A DNA stretch of 64,000 bases from assembly GCA_050246875.1 (NCBI GenBank), contig JBFWVF010000011.1:1-64000 (forward strand), in the 5' to 3' direction. Below the pieces are notes generated by a model. The model did not search any database. It saw only the letters and a program-made list of their open reading frames with translations, and was not told the DNA's origin. The stretch is from SHWB01 sp050246875. Its GTDB lineage: Bacteria; Pseudomonadota; Alphaproteobacteria; UBA6615. Below are positions 45,917 through 52,999 of the stretch, piece after piece (the first letter of the stretch is position 1; each line of letters starts with the position of its first letter). The position numbers were made by a program, and so were the translations under genes.

Positions 45917-46996
45917 GTGTCCAGACTGACCACACGCCTCGCCGCGCTGGCTGCGGCATCCACCGTCGCGGTGCTGGCCACCGCGCCGGCCCAGGCTGAC
46001 ACCTTCGTCCTGCGTGTCGCGGCCGGATGGCCGACCGCGGCCCTGCAGGTCGTCAACCAGACGCAGAAGCACTTCGTGCCGACCGTGACCAAGCGGGTTG
46101 CGGCCGAGACGAAGCACACGGTGCGCTTCATCGAAGGCTATGGCGGCACGATCGCCAACCTGTTCGAGGTGCTGGAATCGACCGAGAAGGGTCTGGCCGA
46201 TTTCGGCGTCGTCTGCGCCTGCTTCGAGCCGACGAAGCTGTTCGCCCACAACTACCCGTACTTCATTCCCTACGTCAGCGGCGATCCGCATGTCGCCGGT
46301 CCGGTCGGTCGCCAGCTCTACAAGGAGTTCGCATTCCTGCCCGGCATCCTGGAGAAGGACTACAACCAGATCGTCCTCGGCAATCCGGCGACCGATGACT
46401 ACGGTCTCGGCACCAGCTTCGCGTGGACCAAGGCTGAGGAGCTGAAGGGCAAGAAGATCGGCGCCGCCGGTCCCAACCTGCCCTGGCTGGAGTTCGCAGG
46501 CGCAACGCCCGTCCAGACCAACCTCAACGAGGTCTACAACAACCTGCAGTCGGGCGTGTACCAGGGCGTCGTCATCTTCCCCACGCCGTACAATTCGCTG
46601 AAGTTCTACGAGCCCGCCAAGTACTACACCGAGATGGGCTGGAACTCCGTCACCGTCGTGCCGCTGACCGTCAACAAGAAGTCGTGGGAAAAGCTGCCGG
46701 CCGACGTCCAGAAAGTCATTCTGTCGGTCGCTGCCGAGTGGGAAACGGTGACCGAGAAGGCTTACGCCGACGGTTATGCAACGGCGCTCGACGCGCTGCG
46801 CAAGGCGGGCACCACCGTGCGCGCGCTGCCGCAGGAAGAGCGCGCCATTCTCGCCAAGCAGACCGAGCCGTGGGTCAACACGCGCGCCGGCGAGCTCGAG
46901 GCCCAGGGACACCCTGGCAAGGCGCTCTATCGCCGCTTCATCGAGCTGTCGGAGCAGAAGGGCGCCAAGCTGGCCTACAAATACCAGATCAAGTAG
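45917..46996 (+). CDS. dctP: TRAP transporter periplasmic substrate-binding protein DctP
   Basis: 359 residues from GTG with GGGAGG nine bases upstream. Sec signal peptide LAALAAASTVAVLATAPAQA before DTFVLRVA. The TRAP binder fold is shown by ADFGVVCACFEPTKLFAHNY, LPWLEFAGATPVQTNLNEVY and QSGVYQGVVIFPTPYNSLKF (the family's conserved V-QG-V-P segment) and NKKSWEKLPADVQKVI. Expected to capture an organic acid for the DctQM permease; the usual binding arginine cannot be placed with confidence. Followed by a strong hairpin. Confidence 0.94.
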   Translation: MSRLTTRLAALAAASTVAVLATAPAQADTFVLRVAAGWPTAALQVVNQTQKHFVPTVTKRVAAETKHTVRFIEGYGGTIANLFEVLESTEKGLADFGVVCACFEPTKLFAHNYPYFIPYVSGDPHVAGPVGRQLYKEFAFLPGILEKDYNQIVLGNPATDDYGLGTSFAWTKAEELKGKKIGAAGPNLPWLEFAGATPVQTNLNEVYNNLQSGVYQGVVIFPTPYNSLKFYEPAKYYTEMGWNSVTVVPLTVNKKSWEKLPADVQKVILSVAAEWETVTEKAYADGYATALDALRKAGTTVRALPQEERAILAKQTEPWVNTRAGELEAQGHPGKALYRRFIELSEQKGAKLAYKYQIK

Positions 46997-47033
46997 GCTC
47001 CGCGCCGCCGGCAGGCGGATCGCGAAATGCAGA

Positions 47034-47068
47034 GGGGCGGCCGGGCAACCGGCCGCCCCTTCTCATTT
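47034..47068 (+). terminator. Rho-independent terminator after dctP
   Basis: GGGGCGGCCGG pairs perfectly with CCGGCCGCCCC around a GCAA tetraloop, then TTCTCATTT. It lies between the convergent stops of dctP (46996) and the dehydrogenase gene (47083) and may serve both. Confidence 0.85.
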
Positions 47069-47082
47069 GCCGCGATGGCGGG

Positions 47083-48387
47083 TCAGCGTTGCGCGCCGAT
47101 GCCGATGTTGCGGCCGCCGTAGCGGCGCAGGCGCAGGTCGGCCTGTTCCTTGTGACCCCAGAAGCGCTCGATCTCGCACAGGCGCGAGCAGTAATCGCCG
47201 ACGACGACGCTCGCCTCCTTCGTGACCTGCTGGTAGGTGCAGGTCTTCATGAACTTGCCGACCCACAGCCCGCCCGTATAGCGCGCGGCGCCCTTGGTCG
47301 GCAGCGTGTGGTTGGTCCCGATCACCTTGTCGCCGTACGACACGTTGGTCTCCGGCCCGAGGAACAGGGCGCCGTAGTTGCGCATGTTCTCGAGGAACCA
47401 GCGCGGCTCCGCCGTCAGCACCTCGACGTGCTCGTAGGCAAGCCTGTCGGCCTCGGCCAGCATCTCTTCGCGCGTGTCGCAGAGGATGATCTGGCCGTAG
47501 TCGCGCCACGCCACCGAAGCGACGTCGGCGGTCGGCAGCACCTTGAGCTGGCGCTCGACCTCGGCCGGGATGGCCTCGGCCAGCTTGCGCGAGGTGGTGA
47601 TCAGCGCCGCCGGCGACGACGGGCCATGCTCGGCCTGGCCGAGCAGATCAACGACCACCATTTCGGCGTCAGCCGTCTCGTCGGCGATGACGAGGATTTC
47701 GGTCGGGCCGGCGAACAGGTCGATGCCGACCCTGCCGTAGAGCTGGCGCTTGGCCTCGGCGACATAGGCGTTGCCCGGGCCGACCAGCATGTCGACACCG
47801 GCGATGCTCTCGGTACCGATGCCCATGGCGGCGACCGCCTGGATGCCGCCAAGGCAATAGATTTCGTCCGCCCCGGCGAGGTGCATGGCGGCGATGGTCG
47901 CGGCGTGCGGGCCGCCCTGGTTGGGCGGCGTGCAGGCGATGACGCGCGGCACGCCCGCGACCTTTGCGGTGACGACCGACATGTGCGCCGAGGCGACCAT
48001 CGGATAGCGCCCGCCGGGCACGTAGCAGCCGACGCTCTGCACCGGAATGTTGCGATGGCCGAGCACGACGCCCGGCATGGTCTCGACCTCGACATCGCGC
48101 AGCGCGGCCTTCTGCACCTGGGCGAAGTTGCGCACCTGCGCCTGGGCGAACTTGATGTCGTCGATGGTCTGCGCCGGCAGCGTCGCCATGAGGGCGTCGA
48201 TGTCGGCCTTCGAGAGGCGGAAGCTCTTCGGCGTCCACTTGTCGAATTTCTCCGACAGCTCGCGCACCGCCGCGTCGCCGCGCTTGCGCACGTCGCCGAG
48301 GATGCCCTCGACCGTGCCGCGCACCTTGGCGTCGGCCTCGTCGGCCGCATCGGCATCGATGCCGCGCTTGAGCCAGGTGACCGCCAT
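47083..48387 (-). CDS. Histidinol dehydrogenase-like NAD-dependent alcohol dehydrogenase
   Basis: 434 residues, full length for the HisD family. Present are VGCYVPGGRYPMVASAHM, DMLVGPGNAYVAEAKRQLYG, DLFAGPTEILVIADE and LLGQAEHGPSSPAALIT with the zinc ligands Q and H; the catalytic Glu-His pair is in LAYEHVEVL. Context argues against histidine synthesis: no his genes, but three cyclase-family genes upstream on the same strand and TRAP genes downstream. HisD homologues also serve as catabolic dehydrogenases (for example HpsN for sulfopropanediol), and a similar role is likely here. Substrate unknown. ATG at 48387 has a weak ribosome site. Confidence 0.88.
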   Translation of the reverse strand: MAVTWLKRGIDADAADEADAKVRGTVEGILGDVRKRGDAAVRELSEKFDKWTPKSFRLSKADIDALMATLPAQTIDDIKFAQAQVRNFAQVQKAALRDVEVETMPGVVLGHRNIPVQSVGCYVPGGRYPMVASAHMSVVTAKVAGVPRVIACTPPNQGGPHAATIAAMHLAGADEIYCLGGIQAVAAMGIGTESIAGVDMLVGPGNAYVAEAKRQLYGRVGIDLFAGPTEILVIADETADAEMVVVDLLGQAEHGPSSPAALITTSRKLAEAIPAEVERQLKVLPTADVASVAWRDYGQIILCDTREEMLAEADRLAYEHVEVLTAEPRWFLENMRNYGALFLGPETNVSYGDKVIGTNHTLPTKGAARYTGGLWVGKFMKTCTYQQVTKEASVVVGDYCSRLCEIERFWGHKEQADLRLRRYGGRNIGIGAQR

Positions 48388-48409
48388 CGTCCTCTCCGTT
48401 GCTGTCCGG

Positions 48410-48455
48410 CCCCCGAAATGGGGGATGCGGCGGGCGGCGACAAGGCCGCCCGCCG
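48410..48455 (-). terminator. Two hairpins between cyclase 1 and the HisD-like gene
   Basis: CGGCGGGCGGC and GCCGCCCGCCG (48428-48438 and 48445-48455) form a perfect 11-bp stem with a 6-base loop; CCCCC-GAAAT-GGGGG lies beside it at 48410-48424. Without a T-tract they may only attenuate read-through into the HisD-like gene. Confidence 0.5.
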
Positions 48456-48472
48456 TCCTTGCACTCGTGCGC

Positions 48473-49456
48473 CTACTTCACGGCCATCGGGTTGATCGGC
48501 GAACCGACGCCGCGGCTGATCGGCAGCGGCGGGGCGCAGAACAGGAACTCGTAGACCTTGTCCTCGGCACAGTCGTCGGCGAGGTCCTTCATGTAGAAGA
48601 TCTCGCCCATGGTGATGCCGATCTGCGGAATGACGATCCAGTGCCACGGCTGGAACACGTCGTCCGTCTCGTTGGGAATGACCTCGCAGCCCCAGGTATC
48701 GGCGCAGATCGCGGCGATCTTCTTCTCGTGCATCCACTTGCAGGTGTGGAAGGAGACGCCCGGCGCGTTGCCGCCGGCGTAGCCGCCCCACTCCTTGTTC
48801 TTGAGGCAGCGCTCCATGTGGCCGGTGCGATAGAGCACGAAGTCGCCCTGCCTGATCTCGACGCCCTGCGCCTTGGCACAGGCATCGAGGTCCTCGCTGT
48901 CGATCGCCGTGCCGTCCTCGAGCGACTCGACGCCGGCCCAGCGGGCGATGTCGAGCAGCACGCCGCGGCCGAACATCTTGTCCTTCATCTTGTCGATCGA
49001 GTTCTTCTCCGCGCCGCGCGAGCCGACCAGCGTCGCGTCATAGCCGTTCCACATCTTGCCGCGGTTGAAGACGTGACCCAGCGCATCCCACTGCGTGCCG
49101 CACTGCAGCGGCATCGAGACGGCGTCGTCGGCGTACTGGTTGGCGTACTTCTTGCCCGGCACCTTCTGCTTGCCCTGCACCGCGTCAGTGCCGGTGGCGA
49201 GCATGGTGTGGATCGGGTTCCAGCGGCCGCCGAACAGGCCGCGCTGCGGGCCCTGGTCGTCGAAGTTGAGGCCGACCGACATGGCCTTGCCCTTCTTCAC
49301 CAGCGTCGCGGCGTGCTTGCGCTGCTCGGGACCGACGTAGTTGAGCGTGCCGAACTCGTCGTCCGGGCCCCACTTGCCCCAGTTGGAGCACACGTCGCTC
49401 ATCTTCTCGATGAGGCTGAAGTCGAAACGGTACTTGGGATCGTCGAAACGATGCAT
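48473..49456 (-). CDS. Cyclase-family (KynB-like fold) hydrolase, copy 1
   Basis: 327 residues from ATG at 49456, GGGGAGA upstream. Features: CSNWGKWGPDDEFGTLNYV, GLFGGRWNPIHTMLATGTDA, MPLQCGTQWDALGHVFNRGK, GRGVLLDIARWAGV, GDFVLYRTGHMERCL, DTWGCEVIPNE and PWHWIVIPQIGITMGEIFY. This is the cyclase fold (PF04199) of KynB and isatin hydrolase, but the metal motif HxGTHxDxxxH reads QxGTQxDxxxH. It is the third gene of three tandem paralogues, 35 bp behind copy 2. Likely hydrolase or dehydratase of a cyclic or amide substrate. Confidence 0.86.
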   Translation of the reverse strand: MHRFDDPKYRFDFSLIEKMSDVCSNWGKWGPDDEFGTLNYVGPEQRKHAATLVKKGKAMSVGLNFDDQGPQRGLFGGRWNPIHTMLATGTDAVQGKQKVPGKKYANQYADDAVSMPLQCGTQWDALGHVFNRGKMWNGYDATLVGSRGAEKNSIDKMKDKMFGRGVLLDIARWAGVESLEDGTAIDSEDLDACAKAQGVEIRQGDFVLYRTGHMERCLKNKEWGGYAGGNAPGVSFHTCKWMHEKKIAAICADTWGCEVIPNETDDVFQPWHWIVIPQIGITMGEIFYMKDLADDCAEDKVYEFLFCAPPLPISRGVGSPINPMAVK

Positions 49457-49491
49457 CGTGGTCTCCCCGTGTAACGGTCTGTTCGTGCGAG

Positions 49492-50457
49492 CTATTTGAG
49501 GGCGATGGGATTGATGGGCGAACCGACAGCGCCGGTGATCGGCAGCGGCGGTGCGGTGAACAGGAACTCGTAGACGCCATCCTTGGCGCAGTCGTCGCCG
49601 ATGTCCTTGAGATAGAGGATCTCGCCCAGCGTCAGGCCCATCATCGGAATGACGACCCAGTGCCAGGGCTGGAAGGCCTCCTCGATCTCGTTCGGCCGCA
49701 CCTCGGCGCCCCAGGTGTCGGTGGCGACGGCGGCGATCTCCTTCTTGAACGCCCACTCGGCCGTCTCGAAGGCCATGCCCGGCGAATCGCCACCCGAGTA
49801 ACCGGCCCAGTCGCCCTGCTTCAGGCAGCGCTCCATGTGGCCGGTGCGCACGATGACGAAGTCGCCGCGCATCACCTCGACGCCCTGCTTCTTGGCGCAG
49901 GCGTCGAGATCGGCGTTGGTGATGGCCATGCCATCGTCCAGCGAATCGACGCCGCAGAAGCGGGCGATGTCGAGCAGAACGCCACGGCCGACCATCTTTG
50001 CCTTGGTCTTCTCGATGCCGTTCTTCTTGGCGCCGTTGGCGTCGACGTTGGTGGCGTCGTAGCCGTTGTACATCTTGCCGTTGTTGAAGATGTGGCTCAG
50101 CGCGTCCCACTGCGTGCCGCACTGCAGCGGCATCGTCACCATGTCGTCGGCGTACTGGATGTTCGGATTGCCGTGCTTGCCGGCGCAGGAATCGGTGCCG
50201 GTCGCCAGCATCGAGTGCACCGGGTTGAAGCGGCGGAACTTGCCGGTCTGCGGACCGGACTGGTTGAAGTCGAGGCCGAGCGAAATCGACTTGCCCTGCT
50301 TGACGAGGCTGCCGGCGCGCTTGAGCTGCTCGGGGCCGATGTAATTGAGGGTGCCGATTTCGTCGTTCGGGCCCCATTTGCCCCAGTTGGAGCACTTCTT
50401 GGCCATCGCCTCGAGGTCGGCCATGGTCAGTTTCGATTCGCTGTACTTGCGTGGCAT
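49492..50457 (-). CDS. Cyclase-family (KynB-like fold) hydrolase, copy 2
   Basis: 321 residues from ATG at 50457, AGGGAA upstream. Colinear with copy 1: CSNWGKWGPNDEIGTLNYI, RRFNPVHSMLATGTDSC, MPLQCGTQWDALSHIFNNGK, GRGVLLDIARFCGV, VIVRTGHMERCL, DTWGAEVRPNEIEEAFQPWH. The motif is again QxGTQxDxxxH, with both usual histidines replaced by glutamine and aspartate plus final histidine kept. No signal peptide. Lies between copies 1 and 3. Confidence 0.86.
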   Translation of the reverse strand: MPRKYSESKLTMADLEAMAKKCSNWGKWGPNDEIGTLNYIGPEQLKRAGSLVKQGKSISLGLDFNQSGPQTGKFRRFNPVHSMLATGTDSCAGKHGNPNIQYADDMVTMPLQCGTQWDALSHIFNNGKMYNGYDATNVDANGAKKNGIEKTKAKMVGRGVLLDIARFCGVDSLDDGMAITNADLDACAKKQGVEVMRGDFVIVRTGHMERCLKQGDWAGYSGGDSPGMAFETAEWAFKKEIAAVATDTWGAEVRPNEIEEAFQPWHWVVIPMMGLTLGEILYLKDIGDDCAKDGVYEFLFTAPPLPITGAVGSPINPIALK

Positions 50458-50488
50458 GGGCGTTCCCTGCGCTTGGTGACATGGGAAA

Positions 50489-50511
50489 CCGGGCGCCTGC
50501 ATGGCGCCCGG
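50489..50511 (-). terminator. Hairpin between cyclase copies 3 and 2
   Basis: CCGGGCGCC and GGCGCCCGG form a perfect 9-bp stem with a TGCAT loop in the 77-bp spacer. It has no T-tract and lies inside the operon, so it may reduce rather than stop transcription or protect mRNA ends. Confidence 0.45.
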
Positions 50512-50534
50512 CAGAGGTGGCGAAGCCCGGCAGG

Positions 50535-51494
50535 CTACTTGATGGCCTGCGGATTGATCGGCGAGCCGGTGCCGCGGGAGATCACCAGCGGCGGCGCGCA
50601 GAGGAAGAACTCGTAGACGCCGTCGGCGGCGCAGTCGGCGACCAGCTCGCGCAGGTACCAGATCTCGCCGTGGACGATGCCGATGGCCGGGATGGTCACC
50701 CAGTGCCAGGGCTGGTTGGTGCCGTCCGTGGTCTCGTTCGGCCGCACTTCGATGCCCCAGGTGTCGGAGCAGATGCCGGCGATCTGCTTCTTGTGGATCC
50801 AGTCCACCGTCTCGAAGGCGAGGCCCGGCGCGTCGCCGCCGGCATAGCCGCCCCAGTCGCCGCGGTCGAGGCAGTCGGCCATCTGGCCGGTGTTGAAGAT
50901 CACGAAGTCGCCGCGCCGCACCTCGACACCCTCGGCCTTGGCCACGGCGTCGAGTTCGGCCGAGGTGATGGCCGAGCCGTCGGGCAGGCGCTTGACGCCG
51001 CGATGCTTCGCCACGTCGAGCAGCACGCCGCGCCCGACCATCTTGTTGGCGAACTTCTCGATGCCGTTCTTGTGCGCGCCGCGCGTGTCGACCAGCGTCG
51101 CCGAGTAGCCGTTCCACATCTTGTCGCCGAGGAAGACGTGCGCCAGCGCGTCCCACTGCGTCGCCGCCTGCGTCGGCAGGTTGATCGCGTCGTCGGCGTA
51201 GCGCATGCCGACCAGCGGCTCCTGGATGCCCTGCACGGCGTCCGTGCCGGTGGCGAGCATCTGGTGCATGGGGTTCCAGCGGCCGCCGAACAGGCCGCGC
51301 TGCGGGCCCTTCTCGTCGAGTTCGAGGCCGAGGCGGAAGACCTTGCCCTTCTTCACCAGCTTCGCGGCGTTCGCGATGTCCTCGGGCGTGATGTAGTTGA
51401 GCACGCCGAGCTGGTCGTCGGGCCCCCACTTGCCCCAGTTCTTCAGTTCCTCGGCCTTCTTCAGCACATCGGCCTTGGTGAGACCCTTCGCCAT
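50535..51494 (-). CDS. Cyclase-family (KynB-like fold) hydrolase, copy 3 (first in operon)
   Basis: 319 residues. Same architecture: LKNWGKWGPDDQLGVLNYIT, GLFGGRWNPMHQMLATGTDA, LPTQAATQWDALAHVFLGDK, GRGVLLDVAKHRGV, VIFNTGQMADCL, SDTWGIEVRPNE, PWHWVTIPAIGIVHGEIWYL. Here even the glycine of GTQ is changed (AATQWDALAH), and the conserved H of RTGHME is Q (NTGQMA), so this copy is the most divergent and could have different specificity. First gene of the unit cyclase 3-2-1-HisD-like. Confidence 0.85.
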   Translation of the reverse strand: MAKGLTKADVLKKAEELKNWGKWGPDDQLGVLNYITPEDIANAAKLVKKGKVFRLGLELDEKGPQRGLFGGRWNPMHQMLATGTDAVQGIQEPLVGMRYADDAINLPTQAATQWDALAHVFLGDKMWNGYSATLVDTRGAHKNGIEKFANKMVGRGVLLDVAKHRGVKRLPDGSAITSAELDAVAKAEGVEVRRGDFVIFNTGQMADCLDRGDWGGYAGGDAPGLAFETVDWIHKKQIAGICSDTWGIEVRPNETTDGTNQPWHWVTIPAIGIVHGEIWYLRELVADCAADGVYEFFLCAPPLVISRGTGSPINPQAIK

Positions 51495-51635
51495 CGTCTG
51501 CGTTTCCCCTCGTCTGGCGCCATCGCCGTCCCGCGTCCCGGGCGGCCCGCGACCCTACAACAGCCGGCCGCCATCGGGTAGACGCAAAGGCGCGGAAATC
51601 CGCCCCACGCGGGCCCACCTTCGGTCTGCTTCACC

Positions 51636-51661
51636 CCCTCCGCCCTCGGGGGCGGAGAGGG
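51636..51661. repeat. GC-rich intergenic palindrome (family member 1)
   Basis: CTCCGCC and GGCGGAG pair around CCTCGGG-type loop bases; GAGGG and a GGTGGGGG tail continue to the right. It faces member 2 in the opposite sense across about 100 bp. Confidence 0.7.
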
Positions 51662-51762
51662 CGGGGAGAGGTGGGGGCGCTACCTACCGGCACGGCATCG
51701 CCACCGCGCGCGCCACCCCCACCCTACCTCACCCTCCCCGTCGCTCACGCGACGGGTCCCCT

Positions 51763-51791
51763 CCCTCTCCGCCCCCGCCGGGCGGAGAGGG
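51763..51791. repeat. GC-rich intergenic palindrome (family member 2)
   Basis: CCCTCTCCGCCC and GGGCGGAGAGGG are perfect complements with a 5-base loop CCGCC; ACCTCACCCTCCCC lies to the left. It lies 89 bp upstream of the SDR start. Confidence 0.8.
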
Positions 51792-51879
51792 CATGAACGG
51801 ACGCCCTGCCCTCACGCCCACGCTGGCCTCGCCCCGGCGGCGAGGCTATCTAGGACGGCGGAAAAAGCGGGAGGAAACC

Positions 51880-52656
51880 ATGCCGGACACCATCGCCGAG
51901 CTGCGCACGCCGGCCTTCGATCTCTCGGGCCTCGTCGGCGTCGTCACCGGCGCCGGGCGCGGGCTCGGCCAGGGCGCTGCCCTCGCGCTGGCCGGCGCCG
52001 GCGCCGAGGTGGTGCTGGTCTCGCGCACCCAGTCCGACCTCGACGCGACGAAGGCCGAGATCGAGCGGCGCGGGGGCAAGGCGCGCACCGCGCTGTGCGA
52101 CGTGACGAAGGCCGACCAGGTGACGCGCGCCATCGAGGGGCTGGAGCGCGTCGATTTGCTTGTCAACAACGCCGGCGGCAACATCCCCGAGCCGTTCGTG
52201 AACGTCAGCGAGGAGCACCTCGACCACCTGCTGGCGCTCAACGTCAAGTCGGCCTTCCTCTGCGCGCAGGCGGCGGCGCGGCGGATGATCGCCGGCGGGC
52301 GCGGCGGCGCCATCGTCCACATGTCCTCGCAGATGGGCCATGTCGGCTCGCCCAACCGCACCGTCTACTGCATGACCAAGCACGCGCTGGAGGGTCTGTC
52401 GAAGGCGATGGCGGCGGAGCTGGCGCCGCACCAGATCCGCTCCAACTGCGTCGGCCCGACCTTCGTCGAGACGCCGATGACGGCGCCCTTCTTCCAGAAC
52501 CCGACCTTCCGCAAGTTCGTCGACGACCGCATCCTGCTCGGCCGCGTCGGCCGCATCGACGACGTCATGGGCGCGATCGTCTTCCTGCTGTCGCCCGCCG
52601 CCGGCCTGATCACCGGCGCCAGCCTGACGGTGGATGGTGGGTGGACGTCGGTATGA
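51880..52656 (+). CDS. Short-chain dehydrogenase/reductase
   Basis: 258 residues; ATG at 51880 has an ideal GGAGGAAAC. Classical SDR: TGAGRGLGQG nucleotide loop, LVNNAGGN, catalytic Ser in IVHMSSQMG, YCMTK (Tyr and Lys), and the end GASLTVDGGWTSV. Cofactor NAD(H) or NADP(H); the segment VLVSRTQSDL with Arg after Ser favours NADP(H), as an inference. The stop overlaps the next small gene by an ATGA, so both are translated together. Confidence 0.94.
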   Translation: MPDTIAELRTPAFDLSGLVGVVTGAGRGLGQGAALALAGAGAEVVLVSRTQSDLDATKAEIERRGGKARTALCDVTKADQVTRAIEGLERVDLLVNNAGGNIPEPFVNVSEEHLDHLLALNVKSAFLCAQAAARRMIAGGRGGAIVHMSSQMGHVGSPNRTVYCMTKHALEGLSKAMAAELAPHQIRSNCVGPTFVETPMTAPFFQNPTFRKFVDDRILLGRVGRIDDVMGAIVFLLSPAAGLITGASLTVDGGWTSV

Positions 52657-52997
52657 GTTCTGCGATCAAAATTCGACTGCTTAACCCGCAGAACGCCGTT
52701 ACGGGCTTTATCGCATTTAACCTTCTGACCTATATCCTGTTTCAGATAGGCGACGATCTAGCTGGTATCGCCAGAATAGAAATTATTGGGTGGATAAGTC
52801 TTACTTTGCTGCTTTTCGCAGGGAAGCAGTCAGTGAATTTGTACTATATTTACCTGTCCCGCGGCTTTTCGACGAAAGTGGCTCTTGTCATATTTATTTT
52901 ATCCGAGATTGGCGCGGCATTCTATTTCGGAATGTTCTCTTTATTTAGCCCAGCGCTTTGGATTTTTCTCTTCGAGTATCGGTTTTCATTGTTCTAA
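52653..52997 (+). CDS. Small AT-rich integral membrane protein, unknown function
   Basis: 114 residues starting inside the SDR stop codon. Not recognised. About three hydrophobic helices are visible: AVTGFIAFNLLTYILFQIG, IEIIGWISLTLLLFAGK and a last stretch around ILSEIGAAFYFGMFSLFS. It ends in EYRFSLF, two bases before the convergent prfC stop. Base use is far more AT-rich than everything around it, with codons such as TTA, ATA, TTT and AAA that neighbours avoid. This suggests recent acquisition or weak selection. Confidence 0.65.
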   Translation: MSSAIKIRLLNPQNAVTGFIAFNLLTYILFQIGDDLAGIARIEIIGWISLTLLLFAGKQSVNLYYIYLSRGFSTKVALVIFILSEIGAAFYFGMFSLFSPALWIFLFEYRFSLF

Positions 52998-52999
52998 GG

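Larger units (their letters stand above)
51495..51879. other. 385-bp spacer carrying palindromic repeats
   Basis: Divergent spacer between the cyclase operon and the SDR gene. The part next to the cyclases is featureless. 51636-51791 contains two members of the GC-rich palindromic family described below. No gene is apparent, and a clean promoter for either side was not found. Confidence 0.6.

Noticed and set aside
47083..48387. True histidine-biosynthetic hisD
   Set aside because: No his genes nearby; context is catabolic, and the family has catabolic members.
52653..52997. Insertion-sequence remnant because of low GC
   Set aside because: No inverted ends, target duplication or transposase similarity; reads as a small membrane protein.
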